64,000 nucleotides of DNA from Hydrogenophaga sp. PAMC20947. Lineage in GTDB: Bacteria; Pseudomonadota; Gammaproteobacteria; Burkholderiales; Burkholderiaceae_C. Made by a program: the position numbers and the translations under genes. Each line of letters opens with the position of its first letter. The first letter of the stretch is position 1. Positions 9,152 to 18,462 of the stretch are shown here, in pieces. The stretch spans positions 3,720,001 to 3,784,000 of the forward strand of contig NZ_CP039252.1 in the NCBI RefSeq assembly GCF_004795855.1, in the 5' to 3' direction. The notes below the pieces were generated by a model that saw only the letters and a program-made list of their open reading frames with translations, searched no databases and was not told the DNA's origin.

Positions 9152-10240
9152 TCAGAGCTTCTGACCCTTGAGGTCGGCGTCGGTCACGTAACCCAGCACA
9201 CCGTTCTTCATGTAGTCGAGCTGGAGCTTGAACACGCGCGTGGCGTCGGCGTCTTTCTTGGCCCAGTTGAACCAGACCGGGATGGCAGCCTTGCGGAAGG
9301 CGTCGACATCAGACTGACCCAGGCGCGAGACCGTGGTGCCGGCCGCAGCGAATTTCGCCATCGCGTCAACGTTGGCCTTCTGGATCGCCACATACTGCGT
9401 CAGCGAGTAGCCCTTGACCTGGTCTTCCACAAACGCCTGCATGTTGGCCGACAGGCGCTTCCAGGCGCCCATGTTCACCGTCAGGTCCATCAGGTCAACC
9501 GGCTGGTAGATGCTCATGGTGCCGGGTGGGCCCATCAGGATGTATTTGGTGACCTGGTGGAAGCCCAGGTCGTAATTCACGGCCGGACCCACAAAGTCGG
9601 CCGCGTCGATCGTGCCCTTCTCCAACGCCGGGAAAATGTCCGAGCCGGGCAGCGCCACGGTCGCCACACCAAACTGCTGGAACACCTCGGACACCATGCC
9701 TCCAGGCAGGCGAATCTTCTTGCCCTTCATCTCGGCCAAAGAGGTGATCGGCACCTTGGAGTGGATCACGTTGGCGTCGTGCTGGATCGGGCCCACGTAC
9801 ATCAGGCCTTGCTTGGCGTAGATCTCGCGGGCCATCTTCAGCATGCCCAGGCCGTAGAACATGGTGTCCCACTGAGAAGGCTGGTCTGGGCCAGAAGGGT
9901 AGCTGGAGAGGAACACCGAGGCCGGAATCTTGCCGGCCCAGTAGAGCGTCCAGGGGTTCATGCCCTGCAGAACGCCGGTCTTCACCGCCTCGAACAAGGC
10001 GTTGTTGTCGGCCGCCACAGACTTGGCCGCAAAGGGGGTGATGGTCAACTCACCACCGGATTTTTCCTTGAAGTCGTTGCACCACTGCTCAAAGAGTTTG
10101 TAGCCGGTGGTGCCAGCGTCCCAGGTCGATTGCACCTTCCAGGTTTGACCAGCGGCCGCCTGTGCATTGCTGACAAAAGGTGCGGCCAGCGCACCGATGG
10201 CACCGGCTTTGATGATGCCACGGCGTGATTGGATATCCAT
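9152..10240 (-). CDS. dctP: TRAP transporter periplasmic substrate-binding protein (DctP, TakP-like)
   Basis: This 362-residue periplasmic binding protein begins with a twin-arginine-like signal (SRRGIIKAGAIGALAAPFVSNAQA). The mature part carries DctP hallmarks, including IRLPGGMVSEVFQQFG and IDAADFVGPAVNYDLGF; the latter resembles the TakP group that binds 2-oxo acids or similar monocarboxylates, often as dimers. GAGGAGC precedes the ATG at 10240. It is first in a three-gene unit with dctQ and dctM. The ligand is not determined by sequence; the surrounding polyamine genes do not predict it. Confidence 0.9.
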   Translation of the reverse strand: MDIQSRRGIIKAGAIGALAAPFVSNAQAAAGQTWKVQSTWDAGTTGYKLFEQWCNDFKEKSGGELTITPFAAKSVAADNNALFEAVKTGVLQGMNPWTLYWAGKIPASVFLSSYPSGPDQPSQWDTMFYGLGMLKMAREIYAKQGLMYVGPIQHDANVIHSKVPITSLAEMKGKKIRLPGGMVSEVFQQFGVATVALPGSDIFPALEKGTIDAADFVGPAVNYDLGFHQVTKYILMGPPGTMSIYQPVDLMDLTVNMGAWKRLSANMQAFVEDQVKGYSLTQYVAIQKANVDAMAKFAAAGTTVSRLGQSDVDAFRKAAIPVWFNWAKKDADATRVFKLQLDYMKNGVLGYVTDADLKGQKL

Positions 10241-10293
10241 GTTTTGCTCCTCGGGTTGGGTTGGTTGAAAACCTGACTCCGAATCAGTGTGCG

Positions 10294-10308
10294 CTTGTAT
10301 ATATCAAG
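10294..10308. promoter_or_regulatory. Dyad CTTGTATATATCAAG upstream of the TRAP operon
   Basis: A 15-base near-perfect palindrome with CTTG and CAAG ends lies 54 bases upstream of the dctP start. It resembles operators of FadR-subfamily GntR regulators, which often control TRAP systems. It also overlaps a TATATA stretch that could serve as a -10 element on the minus strand. No regulator gene lies beside this operon. Confidence 0.35.
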
Positions 10309-10504
10309 CGGGGTCAGTGCAAACCCTAGTGATTACCTGTATTAAAGTAAAAACCGAAGCCACATTCCGCTGTCTGGCGGATAACTGAACGCTTGTGCAA
10401 ACCCACGAAACGACCCGTACTCGCCCACCAGCAAGTGCCGCTCAATACCGCCTCAACCCTGATGGCACGGCATCATTTCTGCCGTGCCATCAAACCCGCG
10501 GCCA

Positions 10505-11818
10505 TCAGCCCAGCGCGTCTTTCATGCGGTGCCACAGCATGCCCAGCGCCAGGCTGGGCGTGCGCAGCAAGGCGCCGCCAGGAAACTCGCGGTGCTTCAG
10601 GCGCGTGAACACATCGAAGCGCCCGGCCTGACCGGCCACGGCTTCGGCCACCAGCCGGCCCGCCAAACCGGTGAGCGCCACGCCATGGCCACTGAAGCCC
10701 TGCAGGTAATACAGGTTGTCGCCAAGCCGCCCGAAGTCGGGCGCGCGGTTCATGCTGATGTCCACAAAACCGCCCCACACATAGTCCACCGGCGTGCCTT
10801 TGAGCTCGGGGAACACCTGACCCATGCGCTGCGCCATCACTTCCCTGAGGTTGGCCGGCGTGCGCGTGGTGTAGCTCACGCGCCCGCCAAAGAGCATGCG
10901 GCGCTCGGCACTGAAGCGGTAGTAATCGAGCACAAAGTTGTTGTCACACACGGCGGCGTTGTGTGCGATGAAGCGCTCGCTCAAACCCTGCTCGATGGGC
11001 GCCGTGCCGATGATGTAGGTGCCCACCGGCATGATGCGGGGCGCGATTTCGGGGGCCACCAGCGGCCCGTACTCCGGCAGCATGCAGTTGCCCGCGAGCA
11101 CACCAAAGCGCGCCGTGACCACGCCCTGCGCCGTGATCGCGCGCAGCTTCTCGCCCCGTTGCAACGAAACGACCGCCGTGCTTTCAAAAATTCGCACCCC
11201 CGCCGCACGGGCTGCCTGCGCCAAACCCAGCGCGTACTTCAGTGGATGCAGGTGTCCGGATTGCTTTTCATGAAACGCGGCAACATAGCGCGGGCTTTTC
11301 ACCAAGCGCTGCACCGCGTCATTGCCCTCGGCCCACTCGCAAGCCACCCCAAGCTTCTCGTGGTCGTCCGCCTCTTCGCGCAGGGCCTTGGCCTTGGCGC
11401 GGGTTTCAGCCACATAGGTGTAGCCGCGCACCCAGTCGCAAGCTATGCCATATTGCTGCACCCGCTGGTCCACCAGCTCCACCGCCTCGACCGACATATC
11501 CCAGGCGCGCCGCGCGTCATCCTTGCCGAGTTGTTCCTCAAAAGGCTCTTGCCCGCTGGCATAGCCCACGATGACCTGACCACCATTGCGCCCGCTGGCG
11601 CCTGACCCGATTCGGTCCGCTTCCAGCACCACCACCGAAAGCCCGCGCTGCGCCATTTCAAGCGCCGCACTGAGGCCCGCAAAGCCCGCGCCCACGATCA
11701 CCACGTCGGCGTCTTCTGCGCCGGCCAGCGCAGGCGCTGCCGCCAAGCGCACGGCGGTTGCCTCGTAATAGCTTTTCTGATTGAGCTGGGTATCGGAATG
11801 AAGGAGTGAGGCGGCCAT
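10505..11818 (-). CDS. puuB: FAD-dependent amine oxidoreductase, gamma-glutamylputrescine oxidase
   Basis: This 437-residue DAO-family flavoenzyme would oxidise gamma-glutamylputrescine to gamma-glutamyl-aminobutyraldehyde with release of ammonia and H2O2. The Rossmann dinucleotide motif VVIVGAGFAGLSAA sits at residues about 39-52, followed by GSGASGRNGGQV, the FAD-contacting signature of the PuuB/DadA group. Near the C-terminus, YYLQGFSGHGVALTGLAG closes the FAD site. I chose the ATG at 11818; the frame runs open farther upstream through the adjacent ureohydrolase gene, but that is antisense-like noise. It follows the ureohydrolase gene by 23 bases. The matching aldehyde dehydrogenase PuuC is not in the window. 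Confidence 0.87.
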   Translation of the reverse strand: MAASLLHSDTQLNQKSYYEATAVRLAAAPALAGAEDADVVIVGAGFAGLSAALEMAQRGLSVVVLEADRIGSGASGRNGGQVIVGYASGQEPFEEQLGKDDARRAWDMSVEAVELVDQRVQQYGIACDWVRGYTYVAETRAKAKALREEADDHEKLGVACEWAEGNDAVQRLVKSPRYVAAFHEKQSGHLHPLKYALGLAQAARAAGVRIFESTAVVSLQRGEKLRAITAQGVVTARFGVLAGNCMLPEYGPLVAPEIAPRIMPVGTYIIGTAPIEQGLSERFIAHNAAVCDNNFVLDYYRFSAERRMLFGGRVSYTTRTPANLREVMAQRMGQVFPELKGTPVDYVWGGFVDISMNRAPDFGRLGDNLYYLQGFSGHGVALTGLAGRLVAEAVAGQAGRFDVFTRLKHREFPGGALLRTPSLALGMLWHRMKDALG

Positions 11819-11841
11819 GTGCAGTGCTTTCAAATGATCGG

Positions 11842-12849
11842 TCAGGAAGTCAGGCGGCCCAAGCGTTCCGCGAATTGGCCCACCAAGCCCGTGAGCTTGC
11901 CACCCGCCTTGGCGGGCAATTGGCCTTCGCGCTTGGCGACCTGACCGCTGAGGTAGGTCCACACAAACGACGATGCGGCGTTGGTGGTGAGCTCGGCGTG
12001 GTCGTAGGCCGGTGCCACTTCCACACAGTCCATGCCAATGAAGTTCAGATCGGCCAGCTCTTCCAGAAACGTCATGACCTGCGAGCTGGTGAGGCCACCG
12101 GGCTCGGGCGTCCCGGTGCCGGGCGCGAAGGCCGGGTCCAGGCAATCAATGTCCAGCGTGAGGTACACCGGGCGGCGGCCCATGCGGTTTCGAATCGAAT
12201 CAATCGCCGGCTTCAGGCCCCCGCCATCCAGCCCGCGCAGCGCCCGCGCCGTGAAGATCTCGCCGCCCTGATCGGCCACGTATTCCCGCGCCTCCCGCTC
12301 GCCGCTGGAACGGATGCCGATCTGCACCGTGTGTGCCGGGCTGATCAGCCCTTCTTTCAGTGCCTCATACGTCCAGGTGCCATGGCCGGAAGGCTCGCCG
12401 AAGTGGTCGGTCCAGGTGTCGCAATGGGCATCAAAGTGCAGGCAGGCCAGAGGCTCGCCCCCCCCATACGCCGCATGGGCCGCGCGCAGCAGCGAGAGCG
12501 TGATCGAATGGTCACCGCCAATGAACACGCAATGGTGTTTTGCCATCAAGGCCGCTGCCTGACGCTCGATGTGGCTGCGCACCTCGGCCAGCGGTGAGGC
12601 ATTGGGCAGGCGCATGTCCAGCGCGTCGCCCAGATGCGCAGAGGGCGACACGTTGAACACCGGGTGGATGCCGTCGCAAAGCATCAGCGAAGCCGCGCGA
12701 ATGCCCTGGGGCCCAAACCGCGCACCGGGCCGGTTGGTCACCACGCCGTCGTAGGGCACACCGCTCACCGCAAACGGCTGATCGGTCAGCGGCTCCACGG
12801 CAAGGAAACGGTTGGTGTTGTTGGCAAAAGCAAATTGACCCATGGCCAT
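11842..12849 (-). CDS. speB: Agmatinase/guanidinobutyrase-family ureohydrolase
   Basis: The 335-residue enzyme belongs to the arginase/agmatinase superfamily, which hydrolyses guanidino compounds to urea and an amine using a binuclear Mn site. All metal motifs are visible: GGDHSI, FDAHCDT and LDIDCLDPAFAPGTGTPEPGG. The last motif, with GTPEPGG, is typical of agmatinase and guanidinobutyrase rather than arginase. The start at 12849 was preferred over an upstream ATG because the extra residues look non-conserved. Neighbouring PuuB and PotF suggest agmatine to putrescine. Guanidinobutyrate, giving GABA directly, is a realistic alternative. Confidence 0.87.
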   Translation of the reverse strand: MAMGQFAFANNTNRFLAVEPLTDQPFAVSGVPYDGVVTNRPGARFGPQGIRAASLMLCDGIHPVFNVSPSAHLGDALDMRLPNASPLAEVRSHIERQAAALMAKHHCVFIGGDHSITLSLLRAAHAAYGGGEPLACLHFDAHCDTWTDHFGEPSGHGTWTYEALKEGLISPAHTVQIGIRSSGEREAREYVADQGGEIFTARALRGLDGGGLKPAIDSIRNRMGRRPVYLTLDIDCLDPAFAPGTGTPEPGGLTSSQVMTFLEELADLNFIGMDCVEVAPAYDHAELTTNAASSFVWTYLSGQVAKREGQLPAKAGGKLTGLVGQFAERLGRLTS

Positions 12850-12903
12850 GGCGTGTACTTTCAAAAATGGAAAAAACGGGGCGAAGGCCCCCACCCGCTT
12901 CGG

Positions 12904-14139
12904 CTATTTCTGGGTATCGATCTTGAAGGCGAAGTCCACATAGGCCTGCATCATGTCCCAGCGGGCCTTGTTGGAAAACGTGTTGGTAGGTACCAGCCTG
13001 TTGAAAAATTCGGGGGGCGGAAAGATCAGGGGGTTGTCCTTCACCTCGGGTGTCACGAACTCAAGCGCTGCGGTGTTGCCGTTGGGGTAACCGATCTCGT
13101 TGGGCATGCGCGCCGCGTTTTTGGCGCGCAAATAGAAATTGATGAACGCGTGGGCGTTGCGTGGATGCTTGGCGTTGACCGGAATCACCAGGGCATCCAC
13201 AAACATCAGGGTCCCGGCACTGGGCAACGCGCCCAAGAGTTCGTCGCGATGGCCGGCGTCTTTCAGCGCGGTGATGGCGGAATCGATGTCACCCGACCAC
13301 GCGATGCCCACACAGGCCTTGTCAGCCGACAACACATCGAGCATGGCGCTGCTGAATGCTCCGATGTCTGGGCGCACCGCTTTGAGCATCTCCAGCGCCC
13401 GGACCATCGAAGGCTCATCGGGCAGGTGGGGATTGAGGCCCAGGTAGTGCAGGGCCAAAGGGAATATCTCGCTCGGCGCATCGACATAGGCGATGCCGCA
13501 GGACTTCAGTCGTTGGGTGTAGGCGGGTTTGAACACCAGGTCCCATTCGTTGCTGGGGTAGGCCAGATCACCCAGCGCTTTGCTCACCCGGGTCTTGTTG
13601 ACAAACAACGTGGTGTGGCCCCAGGCCCACGGGACAAAGAAGCGGTTGTCGGGATCGGCTGTCTCCATGCTCTGAAGAAATACCGGATCCAGGTTCTTGT
13701 AGTTGGACAACAGCGCTTTGTTCAAAGGTTGATAAAACCCCAATGTGGCCTGTGCCCCGCCGTAGTTGAGACTGGGAACCACCAGATCTTCGCTGTCGGC
13801 CTTGAACGCCATCAGCTTCTCCAGCTCCTCGTTGGTGCCGTAGGTGTGATAAATGACTTTGATCCCCGTCTCCCGCTCAAAGTCGGCCAGCATGCCTTCA
13901 GGCATGTAGTCGGTCCAATTTCTGAAGTTCAGTACGGGCTCTTCATCTGTGGCCTGGGCTACCTCAGTCGCCGCAGGACTGGGTGCGGAGGCCTGAGTCG
14001 TTTGGGGCGCAGCGGAATCAGGCGCAGGCGAGCAAGCGGCCGCCAACAGCAGTGGCATCAGCATGAGGCCCCGATACCAACGTCCGTTTCGGTGCACAGG
14101 TGCCAGAGGCTGGGTCACTGACAGCTCAAAGTAGGTCAT
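12904..14139 (-). CDS. Polyamine-binding lipoprotein of an ABC transporter (PotD/PotF-like)
   Basis: This 411-residue extracytoplasmic binding protein starts with a lipoprotein signal (GLMLMPLLLAAAC), so it is probably anchored by Cys36, followed by a Pro/Ala/Thr linker. The mature domain matches PotD/PotF: LNFRNWTDYMPEGMLADFERETGIKV at its N-terminus, then VPWAWGHTTLFVNK, IAWSGDIDSA and INFYLRAKNAARM. Aromatic and acidic residues of this type bind polyamines. It lies 54 bases upstream of the ureohydrolase gene on the same strand. No Pot permease or ATPase genes are in the window, so its transporter partners lie elsewhere. Confidence 0.86.
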   Translation of the reverse strand: MTYFELSVTQPLAPVHRNGRWYRGLMLMPLLLAAACSPAPDSAAPQTTQASAPSPAATEVAQATDEEPVLNFRNWTDYMPEGMLADFERETGIKVIYHTYGTNEELEKLMAFKADSEDLVVPSLNYGGAQATLGFYQPLNKALLSNYKNLDPVFLQSMETADPDNRFFVPWAWGHTTLFVNKTRVSKALGDLAYPSNEWDLVFKPAYTQRLKSCGIAYVDAPSEIFPLALHYLGLNPHLPDEPSMVRALEMLKAVRPDIGAFSSAMLDVLSADKACVGIAWSGDIDSAITALKDAGHRDELLGALPSAGTLMFVDALVIPVNAKHPRNAHAFINFYLRAKNAARMPNEIGYPNGNTAALEFVTPEVKDNPLIFPPPEFFNRLVPTNTFSNKARWDMMQAYVDFAFKIDTQK

Positions 14140-14441
14140 ACGGTCTTTCTGGAACGTTGGGCATTGCCCGGCAAGCCACGCAACTGCTGATCAGCTTATC
14201 GCAGTCCTGGCGCTGCAATGGCTCCACTTGACGTTGCATCAGTGACACCACCGACCACGCTTGAGGCGGTCGATCAGAACGGATCTGCTCCCATGCGCTT
14301 GGCGTACCATCGCGACAGGTGGGCAACAGGATTTTGCCTGCCTGCCCAGAAACTGCGCATCGTCTCCACCTCGAACGCCTGATCGTGCTTCATCGACAGC
14401 TAGGTGTGGCGCGATACCGTTCCAACACCCAGGAGAAAACC
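14140..14441. other. Divergent intergenic region, no gene seen
   Basis: These 302 bases separate the minus-strand PotF-like gene from a small plus-strand gene and should hold both promoters. I find no convincing coding frame or strong dyad. An AGGAG at 14431-14435 is the ribosome-binding site of the small gene. Confidence 0.4.
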
Positions 14442-14669
14442 ATGTCCGACATCTGGCTCAGCACCCTCAAAACAGCCACGCCTCAAGATGGGTACGACCT
14501 CGCCATCAAACTCTCCCGCATGGCCGTCAAGCTCACCCAACCATCGGCAGAAGTGCGCCAGAAACTTCGCGAGGACTACGCCAACAACGCCGACAGCCTG
14601 ACGGCGGTGTCCAGCGTGGTCGCGATCCACTTCCAAACCGTGGCAGCCGCCAACGACCACTGGAAATAG
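14442..14669 (+). CDS. Small hypothetical protein, 75 residues
   Basis: A small acidic-to-neutral, probably helical protein of unknown function. The start at 14442 is supported by AGGAG six bases upstream. The sequence DLAIKLSRMAVKLTQPSAEVRQKL suggests amphipathic helices, with no signal peptide, membrane segment or cysteine. It precedes the GNAT gene by 42 bases on the same strand. I do not recognise a family. Confidence 0.5.
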   Translation: MSDIWLSTLKTATPQDGYDLAIKLSRMAVKLTQPSAEVRQKLREDYANNADSLTAVSSVVAIHFQTVAAANDHWK

Positions 14670-14711
14670 GTCCACTCAGCGGCAAGAGAGCGGCGGGTTC
14701 AGGTAAGCCCT

Positions 14712-15221
14712 ATGCATATCCGCATCGCTCGCAGTGACGAAGCCGGGGCCCTGGCCGAGCTTGCCTGTGCCGCCAAGGCTTTCTGGAACTACCCGCCCGC
14801 CCAGCTCGAAGCCTGGCGCGAAACCTTGTCGCCCACCCCTGCTTCCATCGCCGGGCGCCCCACTTTCGTGGCCGATGTTGACGGCACACTCGCCGCGTTC
14901 TGCCAGCTCAACCCCAGCGCCACGCCGGTCAATCTGGATCACCTTTGGGTCCATCCCCGATACATCGACCAAGGCCTGGGCCGCGCGCTCCTCGCCCATT
15001 GCCTGCAACGCTTGGCGATCCTGGGCATAGAAGCCCTGCACATTGATGCAGACCCCCATGCGGAAGCGTTCTACCGCAGGTGCGGTGCCACATGGGTCGG
15101 TGCCATCCCGGCACCCATCGAAGGTCAACCCGACCGCATACGCCCGCAGCTGCGCCTCGCTGTCAGGGCTGGGCTTTGCCCAAGCGACGCATCGGCGCAA
15201 CCCCCAGGCCCATCCAGCTGA
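14712..15221 (+). CDS. GNAT family N-acetyltransferase
   Basis: A 169-residue acetyl-CoA-dependent acyltransferase. The GNAT core runs from MHIRIARSDEAGALAEL to about residue 145; LDHLWVHPRYIDQGLGRALLAHCLQ is the acetyl-CoA pyrophosphate-binding motif (Q/R-x-x-G-x-G/A equivalent: QGLGRA), and AEAFYRRCGATWVG is the usual C-terminal strand-helix. The acceptor substrate cannot be predicted. The last 25 residues look like a disordered Pro/Ser-rich tail. Confidence 0.84.
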   Translation: MHIRIARSDEAGALAELACAAKAFWNYPPAQLEAWRETLSPTPASIAGRPTFVADVDGTLAAFCQLNPSATPVNLDHLWVHPRYIDQGLGRALLAHCLQRLAILGIEALHIDADPHAEAFYRRCGATWVGAIPAPIEGQPDRIRPQLRLAVRAGLCPSDASAQPPGPSS

Positions 15222-15485
15222 ATCTTCGGGCCACGTCGACCCGCGCAGAGGGAGGGAGCGCAGGCACACGCACAGCGCGCACGGGCCACACAACCAATGC
15301 CCCCGTTCAATGGGCAAGCAGCTGACCGGCCTATCGCCCCGCCTTCTGTCAGGGCGCCAATGGCCGCCAGTGTTCCCCGAACCCAAAGACCTTACAAACG
15401 GCCCGCACGCACAAGCCCACCCAGTCGTGGGTAGCATCCTCCGCAACCATCCAATCGAACCACCCGACCCGAAAGAACAAACCTC

Positions 15486-16091
15486 TTGAAGCTGTACTAC
15501 TCCCCCGGCGCCTGCTCCCTTTCGGTCCACATCGCCCTGCACGAAGCCGGCCTGAGCTTTGAGGCCATCAAGGCACCAACCCAGTCAAAGATCCTGCCCG
15601 ATGGCAGCAGCTATCTCAACATCAACCCGCTGGGTTATGTGCCCTGCCTGGAGCTGGCCAATGGCGACAAGCTGCTGGAAGGCCCGGCCATCGTGCAGTA
15701 CATCGCCGATCTGGCTCCCGAGAAAAATCTGGCGCCAACCCAAGGCACCATGGCCCGTTTACAGCTGCAAAGCTGGCTCAACTTCATTGCCACCGAAGTG
15801 CACAAAGGCTTCTCGCCCTTGACCACCCCCGGCATGCCAGACGACATGAAAACTCTGGCCAGAGACCGCCTGATGCAGCGCCTGCAATGGGTCAACGGAG
15901 AGCTGGCCGGCAAGCAGTATTTGATGGGCGACACCTTCACCGTGGCCGACGGCTATCTGTTTACCGTGTCTGGTTGGCCCGCCATGGTTGGCATGGACCT
16001 GAGCGGTTTGACCCACCTGGGCTTGTATCGGGCCAGGGTGGGTGCCCGGGCTGGGGTGCAGGCGGCAATGAGGGCGGAAGGGTTGATTTGA
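15486..16091 (+). CDS. Glutathione S-transferase
   Basis: A 201-residue cytosolic GST of the bacterial beta-class type. The thioredoxin-like N-terminal domain opens with MKLYYSPGACSLSVHIALHEAGL, in which Ser/Cys at positions about 8-11 would contact glutathione, and continues to LLEGPAIVQYIADL (the cis-Pro/Glu-Ser region). The helical C-terminal domain includes MGDTFTVADGYLFTV with the conserved N-capping Asp. The start is a TTG at 15486; no ATG lies close enough to preserve the first strand. Substrate unknown; such enzymes usually serve detoxification. Confidence 0.85.
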   Translation: MKLYYSPGACSLSVHIALHEAGLSFEAIKAPTQSKILPDGSSYLNINPLGYVPCLELANGDKLLEGPAIVQYIADLAPEKNLAPTQGTMARLQLQSWLNFIATEVHKGFSPLTTPGMPDDMKTLARDRLMQRLQWVNGELAGKQYLMGDTFTVADGYLFTVSGWPAMVGMDLSGLTHLGLYRARVGARAGVQAAMRAEGLI

Positions 16092-16152
16092 CTCCCGCCT
16101 GAGTGCCGGCTCGATTCAACGACCGCGTGGGTTGCAAAGCTTCGGCCACTCG

Positions 16153-16296
16153 CTACCCCGCAACGATGACGTCTTTGAGCAAGCGCTCGTCCGCCTCAAG
16201 CAATCCCTCGCATTCGCCAAAATTGCGCTTGTTGTGGCAGAGGTCCAGAACGCGCCAGACATCTGGCCCCAGCCCCAGCATTTGCGGCAACGCTGA
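16153..16296 (-). pseudogene. Remnant of a HEPN-like protein gene (C-terminal fragment)
   Basis: On the minus strand, a frame ending at TAG (16153-16155) reads LPQMLGLGPDVWRVLDLC followed by HNKRNFGECEGLLEADERLL. This resembles the C-terminal part of small HEPN-domain proteins, with the R-N of a degenerate R-x4-6-H/N-type motif. The frame is closed upstream by a TGA at 16297-16299, so the N-terminal half is absent or frameshifted. No start codon with a ribosome-binding site is apparent. It is probably a decayed gene; the family match is from memory and tentative. Confidence 0.38.
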
Positions 16297-16666
16297 TCAA
16301 ATCAGACCCGTTCTGCGAAGCCAGCATGGCCCTCAGGGCAGCCGAAGACAGCCTGCTGGTCGACACGATTTCGATCAACGAAGAGCCTGCCGCGAAGAGG
16401 TCCAAACAAATGCAAGGGTCGGCGATCGTCTCCCGTCATGGCGCGGAACGACCACCGCAACGACCTTGAGCGGCTGCTCTTGCCTTTGGTCTCTCTGTTG
16501 AGACCTGCCGGGTTTCTGGGACGGTGGATGGGGCACGGACCTGGAGCTGCCCAATGATTCCAACGCCTTTCGAGTCGAGTTTCTGGAGGAAGCGACAACA
16601 GAAAAAAACGGCAAGGCCCGACCCTGAAGCCGGCTTGCCGCTCATGCGGCGTAACCGCATGAAGCC
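16297..16666. other. Non-coding or decayed stretch between GST and SHOCT genes
   Basis: Together with the HEPN-like remnant this forms a 575-base gap. Short open frames exist on both strands, but none shows family features or a ribosome-binding site. It may contain the disrupted 5' half of the HEPN-like gene. Confidence 0.35.
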
Positions 16667-17539
<873 letters not shown>

Positions 17540-17838
17540 GAGAAATCCAGATTGAGTCAAAAAAGAGAAAATTGGCTGCCTTGCACAGCCGTGATGACCC
17601 TTCAATGTAGTTCATTCACAACTTTTTGGGTCTCGACAGGTCTCTAAAACCAGGTTCCGCTCTGAAAGCCAAGTCGGGTTTCCGAAAAATGGACATCAGG
17701 GACAAGAAGAAAGGGATGGCCCGATCGTGAACGGTGGTGACTGTGTTGGCCCGCACAGCGGCCCACGGCGCCCCGCCCTGAACCGACACACCCCCCCGAA
17801 CCATCCAGGCTGCCGAGCACAGCCGCATCGGGGCCGCG

Positions 17839-18210
17839 CTATGCGCTCATGTCGTAGAAAAACTCCTCGCGCACGATCTTGCCGTCGCGAACCTGGTACA
17901 GGCCCACCTCGTCCATTTTCATGCGCTGGCCACTGGGCTTGTGCGTGACATCGATCTGGAATCCGACCACAAAACGGTCGTCGTGCGGCCAGGGGCCCGT
18001 GACTGTCGCCGAGTGAACCTCGTGGTTGTCTTCCCACCACTTGCCCTTGCCTTTCACCGCGTCCAGGCCCTTGGCCTCGCGCTCCATGCCCGGGGGCACA
18101 CCGGCCTCGACGCTCACCACATCGTCGGCATACAGTGTCTCCAGCGCTTCCGTGTTCTTGCCTTGGCGACACAGTTCAACCAACTTGCTGGCGATCTCCA
18201 TGGTGTTCAT
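17839..18210 (-). CDS. SnoaL-like / NTF2-fold protein
   Basis: A 123-residue cone-shaped alpha+beta-barrel protein of the SnoaL-like family. The N-terminal helices (MEIASKLVELCRQGKNTEALETLYADDVVSVE) and the following strands match the NTF2 fold, and it ends with DEVGLYQVRDGKIVREEFFY. Family members act as isomerases, hydrolases or simple ligand-binding proteins, so no reaction can be assigned. It stands alone; about 300 bases separate it from the SHOCT gene downstream. Confidence 0.8.
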   Translation of the reverse strand: MNTMEIASKLVELCRQGKNTEALETLYADDVVSVEAGVPPGMEREAKGLDAVKGKGKWWEDNHEVHSATVTGPWPHDDRFVVGFQIDVTHKPSGQRMKMDEVGLYQVRDGKIVREEFFYDMSA

Positions 18211-18462
18211 GTCAGTCCCTTTCAGTGTTCGCTGCGACGGACTGTCGCGGCCCCACGGTACGCCCCATGGCGCGCAAGGTCAATCGTGCAAGGCTTGGTG
18301 AACACCCGCGCTGGGGCCGGTTTCAGGCGCGCGCTGCGCCCAGTTGCGTCAGCCCAACCGCACCCCGTCGCCCGATCGCGCACCGGGCATTGAATGCACC
18401 GGAATGGGGCCCTCAAGCGTGGCGCACGGCTGGCGTCAGGCCAGGCGCCACCACGACCCCGC

